NCBI GenBank assembly: GCA_030248195.1
Contig: JASAND010000660.1
Coordinates: 1-64,000, forward strand
Reading direction: 5' to 3'
Source of the DNA: Trissonchulus latispiculum
Taxonomy: Eukaryota > Nematoda > Enoplea > Enoplida > Ironidae
Length of the DNA: 64,000 bases
Position numbers and translations under genes: made by a program
Shown: piece by piece, positions 44,101 through 55,500 of the stretch
Numbering within the stretch: position 1 is the stretch's first letter
Layout of the letters: the number at the start of each line of letters is the position of its first letter
The notes under the pieces: generated by a model
Seen by the model: the letters and a program-made list of their open reading frames with translations, nothing else
Told to the model about the DNA's origin: nothing
Databases searched by the model: none

Positions 44101-46276
44101 AAATTTGATTTGCAGCATCAATATGCCAGGTTTCATAAGTTTCTATGGTAAAAATGAAAATTTTGAAAAAACTTAAAAAATGATGGAATATTGCAATTTT
44201 TAACACAACTAACTTGTTTCTAGTGATATTCTGCATATTATGGCCAGTTCCCAGCAGGTTTCATGCCCAAACAGGTTAGGTACGGCGGATTTAGCATTTT
44301 GACCAAAAAATCGGGTTTTAGCTTGCTGTGAGGTTAGAAGGGTGCCTAGGTAGTTTTGCACGCTAAAAACAGCTGAAACAATGCTTTTAAACCACTCTAA
44401 ATGGTTGGTTGGTAGAAATCCGTGCCATGTTTTTTTTCCCCGCACCATGTTTTTTTCCCCGATTTGCGGGTAAAAAAAACATGGACAAATCCTGTTACTG
44501 CCAAAGCTGAGTGAGGTATAAGAGAAGTTTGAATATACGATTAGATAGGTATTTGCCCACGGTACATAACGGTATACTCAAACCGATCCAAATCCATGCG
44601 AAGAAAAAGTTGGGGGCTTGCTTCCCTATTTGTGTTTTTCTTCCCCCCCCCTGACTATATATATTTTCTAAATTTTTTGAAATTATTTTTGAAACCTATG
44701 TTATGGCTTGGCTATATGAAAACTGACGGAAAAATTAAAAGTTTAATTGTAAAATTGAAAATGTTTCTTGAACTAAGTTTAGAATAGGCGAGTCACCGGA
44801 TATCCGTATTTTACGTATATGAAAAAATATCCGGTGCCGTCACAAATAAATAGTGACTAATATATTATATTATGTAGGAACGCCGCCGCTTAGCACCACC
44901 CATTTCTTGCATGCTCCGGGGAGCATTTTTATACTTATATGTGTACGTCTTGGGTTCTTATCTTTAGTGGAACAGAAAGGAGAGGGACCTTGCGGCTAGT
45001 CCCAGAAGAACTTAGGAAAATCAGGAAAATGTTTAGGTTTTCAAACACTACTGGTGATAGACATACATCTGGGCTTATTCTAGGGAATTTTTCTTGGGGG
45101 GGCTCTTTGGGGGGAGCCCCTCGGGGGGCGAGTCATTCTTGGGGGGGGGGCGAAAATTTTTCAAAATTTTTCTAAAAACATGCTAAAAATAGCGCTATTT
45201 TTATAGTAATCGCCAAAAAAGTTCGTTTTTAGTGTAAAAATAGCGCTTAAATAGGCAAAAATTGACTAAAAATCTCTGGCGAAGCCGGAAACTTTTTGAA
45301 AATTTGGCCTTCTGAGCGATTTTTTCAGGGCAAAAGTTGGTACCAAAAGTGGCACCCACTTTTTTGGGGGGGAACGATTTTTTTGGGGGGAAAGGGTGTT
45401 TATGGAGGGGGGCCCGACTTCTAAGAAAGTCTAAGACATTCCAAAGTTTCAAGAAAGACTCACTAAAATATGCAGAACTTGTCTATTTGTTCGAAGTTAA
45501 TGTTATAGAACCAAGGAGGTCAAAGCCAGTTTGATCCAACATATTACGATTAATACGATTATATAGATATATTTGCTTAAAATGTTCATCTTTTGGTCAC
45601 AATTGCGTACACACGTCTCGTTGATGGAGTATATCCGTTTTTTTGTGAGACCTTAACCCCTGCCCCCTTAATATTATTATACTGTGCTGACTGCTGGGGG
45701 ATGGTTAATGTCAATTTGCGGCGGGAAATGTTGACAATGAGCTATCGTATGGTTGAATAAATCTGGATATCTTTAACAGTGATAACTTCAGCGCAGTTTA
45801 GTGCGCGCTGCTTCAGTTTTAGTCAGAGGGAAGGGGTTCCTCTCACGCCTACGCCACGGACCGTGCATAGTAGTACGTGCATACGTATTTCTTACTGTCG
45901 AAATTGTTAGGAAAAGCATATTTTCGCCTTCTGCTTTTTAGCTCATACCGCTTCTACCAGTTTTGTTGGCGTCCGCGCCCTCGTTCCATCGTTTGTGCCG
46001 TGTTTATTTATCAGTTTAATTTACTAAATCTCCTGTATTTTTACCTTTCAGGCAGAGGAATTGAAGCTGGCCACCCAGTTACGAGGTGCTGTGATGACAA
46101 TTAAGCAGCAGCCCCAAGTCAAGGAAGAGCCACGAGTGATCACCGATGAGGATAAGAAGTTCAAGGCTTTCGTCACTCTACGAGTAGCCAGAGCTGACAA
46201 ACGATTGAAGGGATATCGTGAGAAGAAGGCCAAGGAAGCGGCCGAAGCTGACGGTGGTGGTGGCGGCAAGAAATAG
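41145..46276 (+). CDS. RPL13: 60S ribosomal protein L13 (eL13)
   Basis: A structural protein of the large cytosolic ribosomal subunit. Recognised exons: one ending at 41423 with ...[14 protein letters not shown]; 43136-43309 (58 codons: [17 protein letters not shown].. to KPRKGDST); and 46052-46276 ([10 protein letters not shown].. to a Lys-rich end and TAG). All boundaries are GT..AG and phase 0, and the joined exons follow the order of animal L13 without a gap. The C-terminal AA(E)xDGGGGGKK tail is acidic, then Gly/Lys. The first recognised exon starts after a good acceptor (TTCTTCTGTTTCAG, ending at 41144); its sequence changes frame repeatedly (separate entry). The true start codon and 5' leader are not certain. 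Introns of 1.7 and 2.7 kb hold hAT-type elements. Confidence 0.93.
41201..41423 (+). pseudogene. RPL13: RPL13 second exon with multiple frame changes
   Basis: Family-typical L13 peptides appear in successive frames: MIPNGYF (41201-41224), KD then WQK (41226-41241), KRRRTG (41277-41294), LIAPRP and [11 protein letters not shown] (about 41306-41369), and [17 protein letters not shown] (41373-41423). They keep the right order and spacing. Most steps need one extra base in the DNA (near 41225, 41232, 41242 and 41370) and one needs a missing base near 41299. The flanking exons are clean. Either the consensus is poor here or this copy is broken. Confidence 0.8.
41535..41620. repeat. (TA)n/(GTAC)n microsatellite in an RPL13 intron
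   Basis: Runs of TATATA and TACATACATACG in the first mapped intron, likely polymorphic. Confidence 0.8.
42168..42909. mobile_element. hAT-type MITE in an RPL13 intron, perfect 8-bp TSD
   Basis: Ends CAGGGTTTTTTTTTG and CAAAAAAAAACCGTG, flanked by the perfect duplication ATGCATAT at 42160-42167 and 42910-42917. Near each end GTGCGTATTTTT/CTGCGTA words are repeated several times. A GGGGGTCTGGGGGGCGCAGCCCCCC core lies near 42420, with a similar one near 42710. Non-coding, 742 bp. Confidence 0.88.
43460..44845. mobile_element. hAT-like element in an RPL13 intron, carrying a nested element
   Basis: The ends read TAGTGATGGGCACAGGATATCCGG and CCGGATAT..CCGGTGCCGTCAC in inverted order. Short flanks share ATAAATA with an offset, so the exact duplication is unclear. 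The interior is mostly the nested GGGGAAAAAACATGG element. Non-coding. Confidence 0.6.
43567..44485. mobile_element. GGGGAAAAAACATGG-terminated element, nested
   Basis: GGGGGGGAAAACATGACGG and GGGGAAAAAACATGG near the left end face CATGTTTTTTTTCCCC and CATGTTTTTTTCCCC near 44430-44460. Architecture and size resemble the GCGGGAAAAAACCCA family, with CATGG in place of CCCA. No reading frame of note. Confidence 0.6.
45069..45420. mobile_element. MITE, CTGGGCTTATTCTAG family, right end missing
   Basis: Starts CTGGGCTTATTCTAGGG, contains GGGGGCGAGTCATTCTTGGGG as in the other copies, and the hairpin CTCTGGCGAAGCCGGA at about 45272. After a G-rich part ending near 45415 the expected CTAGAATAAGCCCAG is absent. 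It lies in the last RPL13 intron. Confidence 0.75.
45421..46040. other. End of the last RPL13 intron
   Basis: No repeat or gene is clearly recognised between the MITE remnant and the acceptor TTACCTTTCAG of the final RPL13 exon. Confidence 0.5.
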
Positions 46277-46343
46277 AAATCCGATAGAATTTTATTTGTT
46301 GGAATTTGAGTTTTTGTTGAAGTTTGTTTTGGCTTTGTTTCTG

Positions 46344-46349
46344 AATAAA
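46344..46349 (+). terminator. RPL13: RPL13 polyadenylation signal
   Basis: AATAAA 68 bases after the TAG stop, followed by a GT-rich stretch (TGTTGTATTGAG), a standard 3' end. Confidence 0.8.
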
Positions 46350-46886
46350 TGTTGTATTGAGAATTGATAACAGCCTAGAACTTAGACGAGATTTGACGAG
46401 TTAGGAAGGAATGATCTACAGTATGGAAGGGATAGCATTCCACTAGAGCTGGGGCCGGTCCCACTAGAACCGCTTGCAACCGGAACCGAACCGTACGGAT
46501 TTTTGGAACCGGAACCGATACATTGCTTCTTACGAATATGTTTACCACGTATGTCGTCCGTCTTGAATGAGTATAACTCGTATGGTCTCCTAATTATCTA
46601 AAAGACATTGACGTCGTAGATGGAGGACAACGGAAATTTACTAAGCGCATCCCAGGGTTATAGCATTTAACATATAAACGTCGCTTAGTAGCACTCGGAT
46701 CTGCAATCTCTCGAGCTTAGACGGTTGATTACCGACCTAAAGCTCACGAATAGGATTTGCCATAACAAGCTCAGTCTCACTTCCAACGAGATGTTTTCTC
46801 TATCCTTAAATTCAATTTTTTAAGAGGAAAAAACTTAAAGCTTAGACCAACCTTGTGCACTAGAGAAGCTACTAAAGCCTTTTTAC

Positions 46887-47884
46887 CAGAGATGAAACCG
46901 GGTCAGTTCGGGTCACTATATGGACCGGGTCACCGGGTGTTATAGGATATTTTTCAAAGTTTTACCAATTTTTGCCAACTGAAAACTTCAACAATTATAT
47001 ACTCAAAAACTAGCAATAGAAATATTCTTAACTTAATCGTGTAGTTTTTTAAATGCTTGTCGATGTAGTAGTGGCCTCATAATATTTGTAATGTCGTGTC
47101 AAGCTTAGATCTAGGTTTGAAACTACAATGATTGCATTGAATCTTAACTAGAAAATGAAAACTATTACATGGGCCCTGAGTGTCTGAAATCTTTATTTTA
47201 AAATTTAAAATGCTCCATCTAGTGTACGTGATTATGAGGGAGATTTTTGGAGGGAGAGAGTCAGACTGTGGGTTTCTAATCTCGGTAAGAAGGAAAATCT
47301 CAGCAAAACAAGGTTTACAGATTCTGAGTTTTACTTTGCATTTTTGTAATTGTTATGGCTTACTACATATCTTCAGGAACCAATTGTGATTGATTTTATT
47401 TATATTCTCTGAATCCTAGCCATATGAAAAAAATAATATTTCCAAAGAATTTCCGCAGAGTGAAACTTCAATCATACAACTAAATGAAATATTTTACTAA
47501 AATATATAATGATAAAACAGAAGAGTGCTAATGTTAAACCATATGATTAGAATTAGATGATGTTATGACTTTGACAAAGTATTTTGTCCAATTTGATTGA
47601 TTCAAAAAGCTATGCAGTTTACTTCACAGTATTGATTGCAAAATCGTGCAAATCGTTGTGATTTTTTCCAGCTTATTTACAATGTTCACTTTCCAATGCT
47701 ACTACTTTAGGGAAAGCAAAACTTTTGCCCAACTTGATATTTTAGTCGTCAAAAATGTCCAAAATGGTTAAAAAACACTCACCGCACCCCAATAAAGTAT
47801 TTTAAAATTCTTGCAAGCTTAAACCTGAATTTTCAAAAATACCGGGTCACCGGGTCAGTAAATAGTGACCCGGTTTCATCTCTG
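46887..47884. mobile_element. hAT-type MITE, perfect 8-bp TSD
   Basis: CAGAGATGAAACCGGGTCA at 46887 and TGACCCGGTTTCATCTCTG ending at 47884. The duplication CTTTTTAC is perfect at 46879-46886 and 47885-47892. CAGNG ends plus an 8-bp duplication identify hAT. Just inside, GGGTCACCGGGT recurs at both ends. 998 bp, non-coding. Confidence 0.92.
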
Positions 47885-48322
47885 CTTTTTACTAACAGAA
47901 TTTTACAGATTGGTACAGCCTCCCATGGTCAGCTGTTAATTCTGGCAGTCTTGCTGCTTTTGAAAGGTCTGAAAGATGTCGATATTGAAAACTTTGAGGG
48001 GTAGGGTAAAATAGTCAGACAAGTGGCATTCACCCACTCCTGTTTCTGAAGCTAATCCTTTATCTCTGTCCTTTATGCTAGAACATTAGATATTTGTTAC
48101 ATAGATTATGGTTTTATGGTTAGATAAACTAATTTTTGATCTCAATTTTCGTAAGCTTTGGTGGATTTTGTGTTAGTGCAGATCAATTGTATACATACTC
48201 CAGCTACAGTTTTACTATTTGCAGTGGCGCAGCCAGAATTTCTTAACGAGGGGGCGGATCCCTATTGTAGATGTCTGTTAATTAAATTGAAAAATCGGCC
48301 CTAGAGCATGAAACTAAGATAC

Positions 48323-49437
48323 TTAAAGTGGTGGTTTTCTTTTGCGTAAATTTGACCCTATAGGCTTCAATTCTGTATGAAAGTAGATGAAACGTTACAA
48401 ATATACTATTTCGGTGCTCTTTAGCCTTCTGAGACCAGAAGATGAAAAGATGAAAAGATAAGAAATTTTCGGTTTTTGGCATTATACTCTCAGTAGATAG
48501 TCGATACATCAGGTTGGTTATTATGGATGGAAAGAGGGTACAAAAACGAACATTTTTGCTTCAACAAGCTTCGAGCTATCTCCAGTGGTTATGTCAGTAT
48601 AAGCCGAAAACGATTTTTGGGGTCAAAAAACGGCCATTTTCGAGGAAATAAGTTTTTCAATATTACTGCCATATCGTACAGACAATTTTCGTTTGTCTAT
48701 ACTCAATCCATACCAGACATGTGCAGGAGGGGAAGTTCTGGGGGGGGTGAAGGGCGGCCGAAGGCCGCCGAAAAGCCGGATTTTTTCGGTTTTTTACCGG
48801 AAAAATCCGGATTCTGGGGGGATGAGCTCAGGTCTGGGGGGGGGGTGAAACCCCCCCCCCAAGCGCACGTATGATCCATACTAGTCTAATTGCCCATTTT
48901 ATCAATGCCTATTAGCCGGGATTAGTTGCTATACGCTAGAGATTTGGCCGAAAAACCATTTTAGCAAAACTGCGATTATTTTGTTTTCAACAGCGATTTC
49001 TCAAAAACAATGCTATGGATTTGCGTGATTTTGGGCTGGATGAAAATTCGCACTATTGCGGAGGGACATTTTTCTTGGTTTGAGCTAAAACATCTCCAGT
49101 TGCGAGGAAACTGAATACAAACTTGTACAATTTTGTGTCACCTCACATTTGCCGGATTTTCTGAAGTATTGAGGCTTGTTGAGCCAAATCCAAAAAATGT
49201 CCCTCGACCCACAGTTTTTGGTCTATGTTCAGCCAGCCATGTCAGAAAATTTTTGCTAGTTTTTTGCTAATTTTACGAGTTCAGTAAGCTCGTGAGATTG
49301 TACAGATTATAAGCTTTAATACGATGTATAACGCTTTTTCCAACTCCAAAAATGAGAAAGTTCCTCACCAAAAAAAATGAGAAAGTTATAGCGTTTCGAA
49401 AACTCAAGCACTGCACGAAAGGATACCAGCACCTTAA
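48323..49437. mobile_element. Diverged TTAA-flanked element
   Basis: TTAA-AGTGGTGGTTTTCTTTTG at 48323 faces GGATACCAGCACC-TTAA ending at 49437. The ends agree with the GGTGGT families at about 70 %. A poly-G/C segment (48720-48865, containing GGCGGCCGAAGGCCGCCG) sits inside. Non-coding. Confidence 0.6.
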
Positions 49438-49560
49438 AAGGGGTCCATTTTGATGGTTATTTTTTTGACTTTCCTATCTCGCTGATTTTTGCATACTTTA
49501 TTGTCCAAATTTGCAACATTGAACATTGAGTATTTCACCTCAAAGTTGAGATTTCATGTG

Positions 49561-50004
49561 TTAAACCAAGAGTACATAATACATAAGAGTATGACAAGCG
49601 TCATAGGCTATGTATTATGAGCTCGCTACATCCGATGCGCGCTATCGGCCTACCACGCATAAATCAGAGCCCCCCTCACCCCGCCCCTATACATGTGCGG
49701 GGTCCAAACGTGGGATCGGGCTTGTGCCTGCATATTTTATGCACAAATGTGTAAATCATACAAGCTTTGAAGACCCCATACACAAATTGGGGCCCCGTCA
49801 AGTTTAACGTATAAGTATACTAACATAGATAACGTATAAGTATACTAACATAGACCCCGAACCCCTGTTTGGATCCCGGGGTCAAGGGGGTCTGATTTAT
49901 GGGGGGGGGGGTCAGCCGATAGCGTGCAGAGGATGTCGTGAGGTCATAATACATAGCGCATGACGCTTGTCATACTTTTATGTATTATGTACTCTTGGTT
50001 AAAC
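49561..50004. mobile_element. TIR element, about 60-bp inverted ends
   Basis: AACCAAGAGTACATAATAC.. at the left and ..GTATTATGTACTCTTGGTT at the right, continuing inward through ATGACAAGCGTCAT / ATGACGCTTGTCAT. The core is GC-rich with a G run at about 49900. A related element lies at 62151-62667. No protein. Confidence 0.8.
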
Positions 50005-50007
50005 TAA

Positions 50008-51686
50008 CGTCAAACAAACTGTTAAACTAAAGAGTGAATTTTGAGAAGATTTTATAATTCAAATTAAGTCTGACAATGTATATATTTTCTGAAAGCCCAT
50101 AATTTTGAGATTTCAAAAATTCTAAAAATTAAACTTTTCAAATGTAAAATTTCAAAAATTTTACAACTGTAGGAATAGAAACAATAAACGAAAATTAACC
50201 GAGGTTAGTATCAAATTGAATGTCTCTTTCAGGAGAACTCGAATACGTATCATTTAAGTGGTTTTAGGGAGGCTCCTGGTTCCAGTGGTGGACCGGTAAC
50301 TTGAAAAATAAAAGTTGCCACAATCGTTACAAATTTGAGCTCGTTTGAAAGCTCCACGGTGAATAAAAGTTATAATTGGATGATCGCTCAAAAATGCTGA
50401 CTGCGAAAGTTATTCCTTTGTAAACCTCCAAAATAGGCCATTTGGTATCTTTGAAGGGTTTGATCCAGGCCAGCAAAGGCTGTGAGCTGAATCAAGTTAA
50501 GCCATTGTGATACATTTTGAGTCTCATCATTATACACAGATATGCAAAATTACGCATGTATAAGATAAGCTAACTTAATGGAGCTTCAAAGTAACCGACA
50601 CGGAGGACTTTTGAAGTTTATTTAAAGTCGTGCTTCCATTTTACATGCATAAACAGTGCAAGTTGCAGAAAGTGTAATTCGCAATTTCATTCAAGCCTTC
50701 AGAAAATGCATCTGGTATGATGGTAGACTTCCTTTAAAAACGTCAGCTGCATAACTTACATATATAGTGAGAAACAAAAATTTGAAGTTCTATAACTATA
50801 CGTAGAAAATTGTGTCCAACCAGTAACGACTATGACCATTTTGGAGCTTATTATGCGCTAATTGTCTTTCTTTAGATCTCATCGTTTTTAAGCAGTGAGC
50901 TTTTGAATAATTTTTGTTTGAAAATTTGCTGTTTTTGACACGATTTTGCTGAAAACAGGTTTTGTCGAATTGGTAAGTTTACAACCAATACACACTAGGC
51001 AGACACGTTTCAATGGCATCATACGAGGTAGAAGATGTATAGCTTCAAATTGATATGTGGTTCAATTCATAACTCAATATTGATAAGGTTATAGCATTCC
51101 AAAATGGACCTAGTGTAAGGGAAATAAACTTATCTTACTCATGCGTAAAGATCCAAAGTTGCAGTTTTACCTACTTGCGTCTGACCTGACAAGACGCAAA
51201 TCGTAGCACAATGGCTTGACATGATTCACTTCAAAGCTTTCGCTAGCCTGGATTAAACCCTCCAAAATGTTCAAACTACCCAATTTTGTGGTTTAAAGAG
51301 GGTTTCGCAGACAGCATTTTTGAGCGATGGCCCAATTATAACTTTTACTCAGCGTGCTGAGAGCTATCGAATGAGTCCACGTTCTTAGTGATAGGAACAA
51401 CTTTATTTTTTGGGATACGGGCCTACTCAAACCAGGAGCCACCCAAAACCGCTTATTTGATACATATTCGCGTTATTCTGACCGGGGCCCTTAATTTTAT
51501 ATCAAACTTGACTAATTATCGTTTACTATTCCTTTTCCTACAGTTTTTACAACTTATGAAATTTTAAAATTTTTGAAATTGCTGATTTCTAAACTTTCAG
51601 AAAATCCAATACATTGTCAGACTTAAGTTGAATAATAAAGTATCCACAAAATTTACTCTTTTTGTCCAGTTTAAGTTTGCTAGACT
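50008..51686. repeat. 1.7 kb diverged foldback
   Basis: Outer word pairs are AAACTAAAGAGTGAATTT against AAATTTACTCTTTTTGTCC, TTAAGTCTGACAATGTAT against ATACATTGTCAGACTTAA, and GGCTCCTGGTTCC against AAACCAGGAGCC. The centre is near 50850. Interior segments resemble 11815-12745 of the palindrome. Non-coding. Confidence 0.8.
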
Positions 51687-52470
51687 ATAGGAAATTAGAA
51701 AAGTTGTCACTTTTAAATCTTCAAAAATTAATTAAACCTAAGTTAAAATTCTAAAATCCACCAAACACTTCGACTTATCAAGAGTCTATAATAGAAGAAT
51801 GATACATTTAGCTCTTCCTAAAATACTAAGCTTGGGAATATGAATTAAAATGAATTATGTTTGTTTAGCGTAGATGTTTTACTTGCTGCGTATATTGAAA
51901 ATAAAAGTATAAATATAAACACTTACATGAAAACCCGCGGGTTAGGTCGGGTCGGGTACGGGTCAACTGTTTCTACCCGCTTTGACCTGTGGGTCCCAGA
52001 GGGTTTACGTTTTCGCTTGATAACTTGCATCAATGGCCAATGTTCGTGCAAGTCTTACCTAATTTATTTTGTGAATTACAACACTAAAGTTCTGTTACAC
52101 GTATCAGAATCAAGTTATGTGACATTGTGTCAAAATTTCTTATTTTAAGACGATTCGAGTTGATTCATCAAAAGAAAAGCGGGCCGGGGCGCGGGCGCGG
52201 ATCAAGTGGGTGCTCTGGGTCGATGAACGGGTCGCGGATGTCCGAAAGTCAAGGCTTTCAAACCAACTTTAACTATAAATTGTTAAAAATGCTAATAATA
52301 AGAACCGCGAAATTTTTTCATCTCTGGAGGAATCTTTGTCCGGAGATTCATCAAAACCACGGGCAGAGCAGTGAAAGGGTAGGAATTCTGACCAATGCCG
52401 CCTTGACAAAATGCCCAAGTGAAAGTATAACTAATGGGAGAGAACAAATATTGTACGGTTAACTACCAAT
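51687..52470. other. Non-coding, with a GC-rich patch
   Basis: A GGGTTAGGTCGGGTCGGGTACGG patch at about 51940 and a GCGGGCCGGGGCGCGGGCGCGG patch at about 52180 stand out in AT-rich DNA and may be the two ends of an aged element. Nothing coding is supported. Confidence 0.4.
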
Positions 52471-52473
52471 TAA

Positions 52474-52479
52474 TTTATT
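52474..52479 (-). terminator. ACOX polyadenylation signal
   Basis: AATAAA on the minus strand, 45 bases past the stop codon of the acyl-CoA oxidase gene. Confidence 0.7.
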
Positions 52480-52523
52480 TAGATTTTTACCAAACACCAA
52501 ATGTTATATAAAACAAGACGTAA

Positions 52524-55500
52524 TCAAAGTCTAGCTTTAAGAGCGCCTTGAGCTTCCTTCATAACGGGAGCCAAATGTTTCCAGTGACAATCCAACACCT
52601 ACAATAATGCAAACAAGCAAGTGAATCAAGTAGCCGAAAGAATCCATATGCTGAAACCAACCATCCACGGTTTTGGCCTAGCCCCCCTCCCTCCAAGCTA
52701 AAGCATCGTCAGCCTGCGATTGGGTATGGGCGGTTACCACCACAGAATACGGATTTTTTGGTTTTTACGTAAAAATTAAGCAAAAATTCGGCCGGCTCAA
52801 CCTGCCCGAAAACTTCGTCTCCTGTAAACCTTCGGGTGGGAGTAGGCTGTCAACCAGCACCGGACGGTTTCGGCCGTAAATACATAGTATATAAGTGTGA
52901 CGCTTGTCATGTTCTTGCTTGCATACTGTTGACAAGACGTTTGATGTTTGTTTGTTAACGACTGACTCAAAAATGTGCAAATACCTGATAAATCAAACTA
53001 ATACGGCCGCTATCCTTACGCTTTGTAGTTAGACAGTAAAAATTAAAAATGTGCACATATGATGCGAAACATCGCTACATCGATCGTGTCCTGAACAAGA
53101 CGAAATTTTATACTCCAACCGAAATGAAAAGAGGATGATGCAATCAGGATTGGAAGACTTACCTCTTTTTTATTGAAAGGTGACTCTTGTGCCCATTTCA
53201 ATAGATTCTCATAGACTTGACCGTCATATCGACCCAGCACAGAGTAGAGTTGACGATCAGTCAATCCAAATGCATCGACCAAACCAACGGCATTCGGTCT
53301 CAACTGATGCAGCAACTCCGACATCCTTAGTTTGATGTATGACAACTGCTGACTTGACATATATCCATCCTAAAAATAATTACACAAAAATTAGCACAAC
53401 AATGAAAAAACATAGTCATATAGGTTGGAGCGGTTCGGGTTGAAGTTGATTCCTTTTAGGCACATATTGTTGGCTGATGGCTCAAAACAAGAGGAAATTT
53501 CAAACTTTCCAAAATAAGCTCTGATAGCGTTCCAACAATTTGCATCTGCGTTCAGGACAAAATTCTTGCAAACTAAGGCCAAACAGCACTGTGGTGTCAG
53601 GAAAGTGCCATTGAGGCATCTCAACAAAGCTCTTTTGAGCAAGAGAATGTTGTTTATTTTATTCACAGGGTCAGCCATGAGCTACAGTTAACCTGGCTAT
53701 ACACCGTTCAAAGGTTCGGCAAACGGATGTGACAATGATATAGAAGACCAAACTTAAGGGTCTTTTCAAGAAAGGGTAGAGTAGAGTTGAGCAGAGTAGA
53801 GTAGAGTAGAGTTAAAATTAACTCTTTTCAAGAAAGGATGGAGTTAATTTTAACTCTGCGTGTTTTAACTCTCTCTAACCCTGCAGGGTTAAAGACGGAG
53901 GGGTTAAAAAGAGTTAAAAATGCCAGGGTTAAAATTAACTCCATACATTCATGAAAAGAGTTAATTTTAACTCTACTCTACTCTACCTACCTTTCTTAAA
54001 AGCCTTGTTTTTGGAATCACCAACTTTGAACAATTTTTACTCAGTCACTACTTTGAGTTTGAAAACGATGTCATGACGTAACTTGCGACTTTCTCTTTAA
54101 TGAATGAGAAAAAAGAATTTTGCCTTTCTAGAATTTGAAAATGAGTTATGAAAAATGTGGTAAAAATGCGGAAAAATGAAGAATGTTTTCAGGTTTTTGC
54201 AGATTAAAGTATATAAATCTTTTCGAAGCACATTAATTATCACGAAACCGTTCTTCACTGCAGAGAAATCAGCTCAAATGTGTTCGCAACCTTAATTTTT
54301 ACTTTTTTCTCAAGCATTTGATAAGCGATTATGCAACAGTTGGAAAAGAGCTGCGCACCAATTGAAAAAGGTGCCAGGGGAGTATAAGTATAATATAAGT
54401 TAAGTATAAACCGACATCAGAGTTATGTTCTGGACTTTGAAATTTGTAATTTTCATGTAATTTTGCAGATTTTTTGACTCGATCGTTAATTAAAAAAACT
54501 TTCGGGAATAAATAAGAAATGTTGATTCCAAAAAATTGTGAATGTTTATTCGGGTCGTTCTATAAAGGACAACCATTTGCAAGTTAAAGTTAAAGTTAAA
54601 ATAATTTTGGCCTAAAACCCTACGTAAAAATCCTCAGCAAAATTGGAAGTACAAAACATTCTCGGTTCTCTTATGGTCCTTTCGTGGAAAACTTGAAAAA
54701 TTAAACATTTACAATGCTAAAATTTGGTTATCGGTCGATCAGAAACATGTTCGAAAGCATTCATGCAAAAGTTTTATCACTTTTTATTTCAGCTTAATTA
54801 CGTTTTTTAGACCCTAATTCCGTTTCCGCTTCCGCTTTTTAGACTGACCCGTCAAATTACAAGAATATTTCAGCATGTTTCAAAACAACCAATCAAAATG
54901 AAGCAAGTATGTGCAGCCAAGGAGAATCACTCTGCAAGTTTCTGATTGGTTGAATGACGTCATTGCATTTCTAGAGCTTATTTGCTGGCAAAATTGCTTC
55001 AAAACGCTGTTTTCATACGAAAAAGTTATTTAAATTTACGGTGCATTACTTATACAACCACATGAACCGAAACAAATTTTTTATTTAAACTGCAGCAGTG
55101 AAAATAATTGGAAAGAATAAAAATTGTAGCCAATGTTTCGAAAATAGTTAACAAAATATTGTTTAATTGAATAATAAAACATCTGAAACAAGAGAAATGA
55201 CTTAACTTACGAATTTAATTTAATTGATTGAACATACAATTAATTGAAGAACCATCTATATTTTAACTCTGCTTAACCTGCGTGTTTTCGCGGGGGTTAA
55301 ATTTCAATGGAAAAAGATTTGAGGGAGTTAAACAGAGTTAAATTTAACCCTTTCATGAAAAGGGTAGAGTTAAATTTAACTCAGCAAATATTTAACCCTT
55401 GTAGTGATTCTTGAAAAGGGTAGAGTTAGAGCGAGTTAATTTTAACTCTTTTCAAGAAACAATGCAGAGTTAAAAACGTTAACTCTCTCTAACTCGCAGG

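Noticed and set aside
53391..53678. A 95-codon minus-strand frame starting [10 protein letters not shown]
   Set aside because: It overlaps a diverged TTAA-family fragment and lies within an ACOX intron; no protein family recognised.
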